A DNA stretch of 64,000 bases from Salinicola aestuarinus (GTDB lineage: Bacteria; Pseudomonadota; Gammaproteobacteria; Pseudomonadales; Halomonadaceae), in assembly GCF_003206645.1 (NCBI RefSeq), contig NZ_PZJP01000006.1:200434-264433 (forward strand), read 5' to 3'. The position numbers were made by a program, and so were the translations under genes. Shown here in pieces: positions 59,144 to 64,000 of this stretch (within the stretch, counting starts at the first letter, position 1; each line of letters starts with the position of its first letter). The notes beneath the pieces are model-generated. The model saw nothing but the letters and a program-made list of their open reading frames with translations. It was not told the DNA's origin and ran no database searches.

Positions 59144-60364
59144 TTAGACGTCGCCGCTGTTGTCCAGTTCCACGGCCTCGTAAAGGCGATCCTGCAGATC
59201 GGGAATGGCGGCCTGAACACGATTCCAACTGGGGATGAACGGCTTGTCGCGGGGCGACTCATAGAACGCCGCCCCCGCCTGCATGATGTTGTCGGCAAAG
59301 AGCTCTACCGCCGCCTCTTCGCTGTGGCGATCGAGCTTGAGCCCGTTCATTGCCGCGTCGTGGTCATACGCTTCGATCAGATCCAGCGCCACTCGGTAGT
59401 AAGTCGCCTTGACGGTGCGGAAACTCTCCACGCTCATTTCCACGCCGAGGGTCGCGAGCTTGCGGTACATCGCCTTGGCGATATCCATGCTCATGCGATT
59501 CAGGCCACCGCTGGGGTCCTCCTGGGACACCGGCTGATGCTTGTGATCATAGGCGTCGGCGATGTCGACCTGACACAGTCGCTTGGTCGAGAAATTGCGG
59601 TGGACCTCCGAAAGCACGCCGATTTCGAGTCCCCAGTCGCTGGGGATTCGAATGCCATCGAGCACGTCGGCGCGCATGGAGAACTCGCCGGAGAGCGGAT
59701 AGCGATAGCTATCGAGGTAGTCGAGATACGGCAGCGGCCCATAAATCATCTTGAACGCCCGAATCAGCGGCGTGACCATTAGCCGGGCCACGCGGCCGTT
59801 CAACTTGCCAGAGGCGATTCGCGAGTAGTAGCCCTTGCAGAACTCGTAGTGAAAACGCGGGTTGGCGACGGGATAGATCAGCCGCGCCAGCAGGCCACGG
59901 TCGTAGGTGACGATGTCGCAGTCGTGGAGCGCGACTGCCTCGGCCTTGCGGGAGGCGCGGACGTAGCCTGAGCAGTACCAGACGTTGCAGCCCTTGCCCG
60001 GTTCCTGAGGCGCCAACCCCTCGGCGGCCAGCTCCTGATGCAGCGCCTGCAGCCTCGGGCCATCGTTCCACAGAATGCGGTGGTGCTGCGGCAGCCGGGA
60101 GAAGAACTCCTTTGCCTGAAGAAACTGGTCGCGGTTGGCGCGATCGAGACCGATGACGATCTCGCTCAGATAGGGCACTTGGCACAGTTCATCGACGATG
60201 TGCGACAGCGCCGGCCCTTCGAGCTCGGAATAGAGCGACGGCAGGATCAACCCCATGGGCCGATCTCGAGAGAAGCGCTTGAGATCACTCTCCAACGCCT
60301 CGATGGAGCGCCGAGTGAGGTTGTGAAAATTGGTGATGATGCCGTTCTGGTAAAAATCGCTCAT
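59144..60364 (-). CDS. gpgS: Glucosyl-3-phosphoglycerate synthase
   Basis: 406-aa retaining glycosyltransferase (GT81 type) that makes glucosyl-3-phosphoglycerate from NDP-glucose and 3-phosphoglycerate. The N-terminus is MGLILPSLYSELEGPALSHIV with IVIGLDRANRDQF; the metal-binding DCD is in ALHDCDIVTYDRGL; SMRADVLDGIRIPSDWGLEIGVLSEVHRNF is the acceptor-side block. Length matches bacterial GpgS. It is 105 bp downstream of gpgP on the same strand, so synthesis and dephosphorylation are probably cotranscribed. The ATG at 60364 is followed by FYQNGIITNFHNL, a family-typical N-terminus. Confidence 0.93.
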   Translation of the reverse strand: MSDFYQNGIITNFHNLTRRSIEALESDLKRFSRDRPMGLILPSLYSELEGPALSHIVDELCQVPYLSEIVIGLDRANRDQFLQAKEFFSRLPQHHRILWNDGPRLQALHQELAAEGLAPQEPGKGCNVWYCSGYVRASRKAEAVALHDCDIVTYDRGLLARLIYPVANPRFHYEFCKGYYSRIASGKLNGRVARLMVTPLIRAFKMIYGPLPYLDYLDSYRYPLSGEFSMRADVLDGIRIPSDWGLEIGVLSEVHRNFSTKRLCQVDIADAYDHKHQPVSQEDPSGGLNRMSMDIAKAMYRKLATLGVEMSVESFRTVKATYYRVALDLIEAYDHDAAMNGLKLDRHSEEAAVELFADNIMQAGAAFYESPRDKPFIPSWNRVQAAIPDLQDRLYEAVELDNSGDV

Positions 60365-60469
60365 GGGGCGCCCTCGCTGATGATCGTTGTCACGGCGTCA
60401 TCTCCGACGCCCTCGAGCGCTGCGCCATGACTCGGCACGCGCCGCCCGTCACTCTCTACTCCCCTCGGG

Positions 60470-61333
60470 TCAATCCGGTGACGTGAGCCAGCGGGGCTCC
60501 TCGCGCAACCAGTGTGCCACGCCCTCGGACCAGCCTTCGGGACCCCGCGCTCGGGTGCGGTAGATGTGCTCGCCCTCGATGGCCATCGGCTGGCCGTGGC
60601 CGGCGGCAATCACCACCGCGCGCTCGGTCGCTTCGAGCAGCGCCAGATCGTTGGGGCCATCGCCGAGGCCGAGCGTGCGCGGGCACTGACCCCGCAGCGC
60701 TTCGTATCTTGCCACCAGCCAGGCCGCCGCCTGGCCCTTGTCCACCGCGCCCATGACGTGCCAGAAGCGCCCGCCTCGGGTCAGCCGCAGTCCGTCGATG
60801 CGCAGCGTCTCGGCGAAGTGGTCGATGTTGTCCGGACTATCCTCCCAGATCAGCGGCTCACTGCCCTCTCGCGCCATCGCCTGGCGCGCGCCCTCCGGCG
60901 AGAGCGCTGTCATCTCACAGACCGTCTCGACGCTCATCTCCCCCATCCGCTGAAAGCGCAGCCCCTGTCGCTCGCGGACGACATCGAGACGACGCCGGAT
61001 GAAATCCACGTCCAGGCTCGGGGTCTTGACCACCAGACCATCCGGCGAGGCGGGATCCCGGTCGAGGCGAGCATGCTGCCACGAGGGCGGCAAGCCGATC
61101 ACCGCGCCGTTCTCGGCGATGAAGGGCGTCTCCGTCAGCCCCAGCTCCTGACGCAGCGCCAATAGCTCGTTACGGGTCTTGCTGGTAGTGGGGATCACCG
61201 GCACGTTGGCCTCGGCGAGACGCGATAGCCACGCCGCGGCCGGCTGCCAGTCGTAGGTATCGTGATCGAGCAGCGATCCATCGAGATCCGTGAAGATCAG
61301 CAGAGGCACCTGGCTCAGATCCGGCTGTGTCAT
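60470..61333 (-). CDS. gpgP: Glucosyl/mannosyl-3-phosphoglycerate phosphatase
   Basis: 287-aa HAD-superfamily IIB phosphatase of the MpgP/GpgP family. Motif I is LIFTDLDGSLLDHDTYDW, motif II TTSKTRNEL, motif IV GLGDGPNDLALLEA, and the IIB cap contains FIRRRLDVVRERQGL and HVMGAVDKGQAA. It removes phosphate from glucosyl-3-phosphoglycerate to give glucosylglycerate, the compatible solute. The ATG at 61333 has AAGAGAG at 7 nt; a Met 6 codons earlier lacks one. Sequence alone does not separate mannosyl from glucosyl substrate; the neighbouring gpgS decides it. Confidence 0.9.
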   Translation of the reverse strand: MTQPDLSQVPLLIFTDLDGSLLDHDTYDWQPAAAWLSRLAEANVPVIPTTSKTRNELLALRQELGLTETPFIAENGAVIGLPPSWQHARLDRDPASPDGLVVKTPSLDVDFIRRRLDVVRERQGLRFQRMGEMSVETVCEMTALSPEGARQAMAREGSEPLIWEDSPDNIDHFAETLRIDGLRLTRGGRFWHVMGAVDKGQAAAWLVARYEALRGQCPRTLGLGDGPNDLALLEATERAVVIAAGHGQPMAIEGEHIYRTRARGPEGWSEGVAHWLREEPRWLTSPD

Positions 61334-61476
61334 CGCATCGCTCTCTTGCATCGCTTGGTGAGTGGCCTGCCCCGCCGTCAACGCGCGCAAGGCGCGACTG
61401 GGCGTTACCGCAGGGCGTCGGAACCCACCGGAGGGTGGCGCCTGCCAACTGAAGGTAGCACGGATCGTGCCAACGT

Positions 61477-61503
61477 CGACGGCCCGGATAATCCGGGCCG
61501 TCG
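61477..61503. other. 27-bp near-perfect palindrome upstream of gpgP
   Basis: 13-bp arms (61477-61489 and 61491-61503) meet around a single base. The core is GGCCCGGAT/ATCCGGGCC. It lies 69 bp past the dgoK stop and 144 bp before gpgP. No T-run follows on either strand. A second small dyad, GCACG-GAT-CGTGC, lies at 61459-61471. Either operator or Rho-type terminator is possible. Confidence 0.6.
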
Positions 61504-61571
61504 GGCAAGAGAGAATAGCGAGTTTGCGTCGTTTTGGTGCAACATCGGGGCACCTTACAACCTGTTCGCCT

Positions 61572-62531
61572 TTAGTCGGCGAGCGCTGACGCCCGTCGCG
61601 AGGCGTGACGGGCGGCGATGGCCGTCACCCCCGCGAGTGTCGCGGCGTCGCTGCCCAGCGCCTCGACGGTCAGCCCGGCATTCTCGAGCGCCAGGGTATA
61701 GCTCTCGCGAAGCGTGTCGGCGCCGACCAGATAGACCGTTTCGATCTCGGGCCGCGCCGTGTGCATCGTACGGACCTCCTCACCGATCAGGACGCCGGAG
61801 AGAAAGCTTGCGACCTGCCCCCTCTCGAGCCCTGCGTAGAGATGACGAGAGCGCCCCTCGAACAGGGCGTGCATGACGCCCCCCGGCGCCCCGGCACGAG
61901 AGAGCCCGAGCCGAAAGGCACTCTCGTCGAAAGGCGCGTCTTCCCGCGCGGGCTCGCCGGGCAGGGTATGGAAGCGCACCGCATGAAAGAGCTCGCCCGT
62001 CATCAGGGTGGTGAAGTCGACCAGCCGCCCCGCGTCGAGATGGGCCCATTTGCTGTGCGTCCCCGGCAGACAGCAGTGGGCCGTATCGACCCCCGCGAGC
62101 GCCAGGGCGCCGAAGGCCTGGACCTCCTCGCCGCGCATGACGTCGACGTGCGTCGGCGTGACCTGTTTGACCCCGGGGACGATCCAGGCGTTGTCGAGCC
62201 CGGGCGCGGCGATCACGCGATCGGCAAGATCCGCTGCCGATACCGGCAGCGCAAGCTGTGGCGCCTCGGCCCAACCGCGGGCCGAGCCAACCATGCCAGC
62301 GAGGTAAATGGGGACACACGCCGCCCCCTCGCGCTGCCGCCAGTCGTCCGTCTGCGAGGCGCAGTAATGCGGAAACTCGTGCTGGCTGAGCGCACGCAGG
62401 CCGGAGGCCGAGCGGCGACTGTCGAGCACCTCGCCGCTGCTGGCGTCGACCAGGAACGCTCGGAAGTTGCTGGTTCCCCAGTCAACGACAATCAGCCGCT
62501 CGCCGTGGGAAGTCGTCGCTGTCCCGCTCAT
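61572..62531 (-). CDS. dgoK: 2-dehydro-3-deoxygalactonokinase
   Basis: 319-aa sugar kinase phosphorylating 2-keto-3-deoxygalactonate at C6. The first ATP-binding motif is LIVVDWGTSNFRAFLVD; then IYLAGMVGSARGWAEAP, PGVKQVTPTHVDVMRGEEVQ, and CCLPGTHSKWAHLDAG with FTTLMTGELFHAV. The start at 62531 has GAGG and overlaps the dgoA stop by ATGA; a 55-codon extension lies inside dgoA and is rejected. Third gene of dgoD-dgoA-dgoK. Confidence 0.94.
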   Translation of the reverse strand: MSGTATTSHGERLIVVDWGTSNFRAFLVDASSGEVLDSRRSASGLRALSQHEFPHYCASQTDDWRQREGAACVPIYLAGMVGSARGWAEAPQLALPVSAADLADRVIAAPGLDNAWIVPGVKQVTPTHVDVMRGEEVQAFGALALAGVDTAHCCLPGTHSKWAHLDAGRLVDFTTLMTGELFHAVRFHTLPGEPAREDAPFDESAFRLGLSRAGAPGGVMHALFEGRSRHLYAGLERGQVASFLSGVLIGEEVRTMHTARPEIETVYLVGADTLRESYTLALENAGLTVEALGSDAATLAGVTAIAARHASRRASALAD

Positions 62532-63214
62532 GCATCCGCCTCGCGTTCGAGCTGCTCGGCGTGATTGGCGCTTTCGCGAATCCGCTGCCACTCGGTGACG
62601 AGCCCACGAGCGATCGTCCCCACCTCTTCGGCGCGGCGCCCGGGTTTGTAGAGGTTGCTGCCAAAGCCGAAGCCCGCGATGCCATGGGCATGCCACTCGC
62701 TCATGTTGCTTTCATCGATGCCGCCCACCGCCAGCACCGGCACCCCCTTGGGCAGGATCGCGCTGATGTCCTTGAAGTAGCCGGTGCCCAGACGCGCCGC
62801 CGGAAAGAGCTTCAGCGCAGTGGCACCGGCCTTGGCCGCGGCGAGCGCTTCACTCGGCGTCATGCAGCCGATCATCGGCGCCAGGCCGTGGTCGACGCCG
62901 GCACGAATGACCTCCGGATCGGTATTGGGCGTGATCAGAAGCGGGGCATTCAGGGCCGCCAGCCGCTCGGCATGAGCGGGGTCGAGCACCGTACCGGCGC
63001 CGATCACCACGTCCGCCGGACAGCGCTTGCTGATCAAGGCGATGCTGTCCCAGGCGCGTGGCGAGTTGAGCGGAATCTCGATCAGCTTGAAGCCCGCGCT
63101 CACCAGCGCATCGAACACGCTCTCGATCTCCTCGGGCGTGATGCCGCGCAGAATCGCGACCAGCGGCCGCTCGCTCAGCGCCGTTTCCAGCGCAAATTGT
63201 CGTGTCTCGTTCAT
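62528..63214 (-). CDS. dgoA: 2-dehydro-3-deoxy-6-phosphogalactonate aldolase
   Basis: 228-aa class I KDPGal aldolase cleaving to pyruvate and glyceraldehyde 3-phosphate. It has PLVAILRGITPEEIESV (catalytic Glu area), GAGTVLDPAHAERL, Schiff-base Lys in GATALKLFPAARLG and phosphate-binding AVGGIDESN. The KDPG aldolase relative Eda is close, but the operon with dgoK and dgoD decides the name. GGAG precedes the ATG, 58 bp after dgoD. Confidence 0.95.
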   Translation of the reverse strand: MNETRQFALETALSERPLVAILRGITPEEIESVFDALVSAGFKLIEIPLNSPRAWDSIALISKRCPADVVIGAGTVLDPAHAERLAALNAPLLITPNTDPEVIRAGVDHGLAPMIGCMTPSEALAAAKAGATALKLFPAARLGTGYFKDISAILPKGVPVLAVGGIDESNMSEWHAHGIAGFGFGSNLYKPGRRAEEVGTIARGLVTEWQRIRESANHAEQLEREADA

Positions 63215-63272
63215 GCGTCTCTCCTCGATGTCGGACCGCCCCGATAGCGAGCGGTCAGCCCCGCGTCAGCCA

Positions 63273-64000
63273 TCACCACTCCGCGATGGAGCCGTCTTCG
63301 TGCGTCCACACCGGGTTGCGCCAGCGGTGTCCTACCTTGGATCGCTCCTCGACAAAGGCCTCGTCGATCTCGACACCGAGTCCCGGGCCATCCGGAATCT
63401 TGCAGTAGCCATCGGTAATCGAGAGCGCGTTCTTGTCGACCAGGTAGTCGAGCACGTCGTTGTCACGATTGTAGTGGATGCCCATGCTCTGCTCCTGGAT
63501 GAACGCGTTGTGGTTCACCGCATCCACATGGAGCGAAGCCGCCAGCGTCAGCGGACCCAGCGGGCAGTGCGGTGCCAAGGCCACATCAAAGCACGATGCC
63601 AGCGTCGCGATCTTCATCCCTTCGCTGATGCCGCCACAGTGGGAGAGATCGGGCTGGACGATGTCGACCATGCCATCGGCCAGCAGGTCGCGGAACTGAT
63701 AGCGCGTGTGCAGCCGCTCGCCGGTGGCAATGGGATAGCCCAGTCCGCCCGCGATGTGCTTGAGACTCGGCAGATGCTCCGGCAGCACCGGCTCTTCGAC
63801 GAACATCGGATGATACGGCTCCAGCTCACGCAGCAGCGCCTTGGCCATCGGCCGGTGGACACGCCCGTGAAAGTCGATGCCGATCCCGACGTCGGGGCCG
63901 ACCGCATCGCGGGCCTCGGCGACCCGCGCGACCGCCTCATCCACCTTGGCGTGGGAGTCGACGATCGCCATCTCCGCGGTACCGTTCATCTTGAAGGCCG
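63273..64000 (-). CDS. dgoD: D-galactonate dehydratase, partial (5' end beyond window)
   Basis: C-terminal two thirds, about 242 codons, of an enolase-superfamily D-galactonate dehydratase; the 5' end runs off the right edge. Metal-ligand acids are in GIGIDFHGR and FVEEPVLPEH and in IATGERLHT; the general-base His is in LAPHCPLGPLTLAAS. KMNGTAEM at the edge is the usual barrel strand with catalytic Lys nearby. The C-terminal PGLGVEIDEAFV is typical. It makes 2-keto-3-deoxygalactonate, used by DgoK and DgoA downstream. Confidence 0.93.
   Translation of the reverse strand, partial: AFKMNGTAEMAIVDSHAKVDEAVARVAEARDAVGPDVGIGIDFHGRVHRPMAKALLRELEPYHPMFVEEPVLPEHLPSLKHIAGGLGYPIATGERLHTRYQFRDLLADGMVDIVQPDLSHCGGISEGMKIATLASCFDVALAPHCPLGPLTLAASLHVDAVNHNAFIQEQSMGIHYNRDNDVLDYLVDKNALSITDGYCKIPDGPGLGVEIDEAFVEERSKVGHRWRNPVWTHEDGSIAEW

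Noticed and set aside
59056..59298. Small frame over the 8-bp repeat encoding a periodic AYRRTG/AYRLTG peptide
   Set aside because: The peptide periodicity is a consequence of the tandem repeat, and the rest overlaps gpgS in another frame.

Overview
The window reads as ordinary chromosome from a high-GC (roughly low-to-mid 60s %), moderately halophilic gammaproteobacterium, most likely a member of the Halomonadaceae (Halomonas/Salinicola/Chromohalobacter/Kushneria type). This rests on gene content and order: lgt-thyA-folA, nudE facing hslR-hslO-pckA, nrdR-ribD-ribBA-ribH-nusB-thiL-pgpA, an acidic trimeric-type porin, and a glucosylglycerate compatible-solute locus. The genus is an inference. 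Genes are tightly packed on both strands. I see no insertion sequence, phage, integrase, CRISPR array, toxin-antitoxin pair, tRNA or rRNA.

Layout. 1-11.6 kb is carbon and detoxification metabolism: glutathione-dependent formaldehyde oxidation (fghA, frmA) with a divergent LysR regulator; a Crp/Fnr regulator; L-serine dehydratase with a divergent GcvA-like LysR regulator; an unknown membrane protein; and a CrbR/ErdR-like response regulator next to acetyl-CoA synthetase. 11.6-18.9 kb is envelope and RNA biology: SprT-like protein, YecA family protein, cardiolipin-synthase-like PLD enzyme, plsB, a general porin and a ProQ/FinO-domain RNA chaperone. 18.9-37 kb is housekeeping: folA-thyA-lgt, a TSUP exporter, an NRDE protein, ptsP-rppH, a HAD phosphatase, rsd, dsbB, gshA, tex, pckA, hslO-hslR and nudE, then a small acidic exported protein.

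37-45 kb holds a sugar-acid island (LysR, galactarate-dehydratase family protein, KdgT-type permease, Gfo/Idh/MocA oxidoreductase), an acyltransferase-3 membrane protein and ydfG. 45-55 kb has a Lon protease away from clpX, with a tiny predicted lipoprotein gene behind it, a DUF945 protein, and the riboflavin/thiamine/NusB operon. That operon lacks ribE at its usual position between ribD and ribBA, and its RibBA has a RibA-like half without the zinc cysteines. 55-61.4 kb is a complete glucosylglycerate turnover locus: GpgS and GpgP for synthesis and a GH13_18 phosphorylase for breakdown, with crcB and a seven-bladed PQQ-type propeller protein between them. The right end is a dgoD-dgoA-dgoK operon for D-galactonate, with dgoD cut by the window edge.

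No clearly new multi-gene system is visible. The most useful leads are the glucosylglycerate locus with its propeller protein and a 9-unit, 8-bp tandem repeat; the lipoprotein gene of about 57 codons behind lon; sigma-32-like promoters in front of both lon and hslR; dyad or half-site operators in the divergent LysR intergenic regions; and the altered riboflavin cluster. All functional assignments come from motif reading and remembered family knowledge, with no database search.
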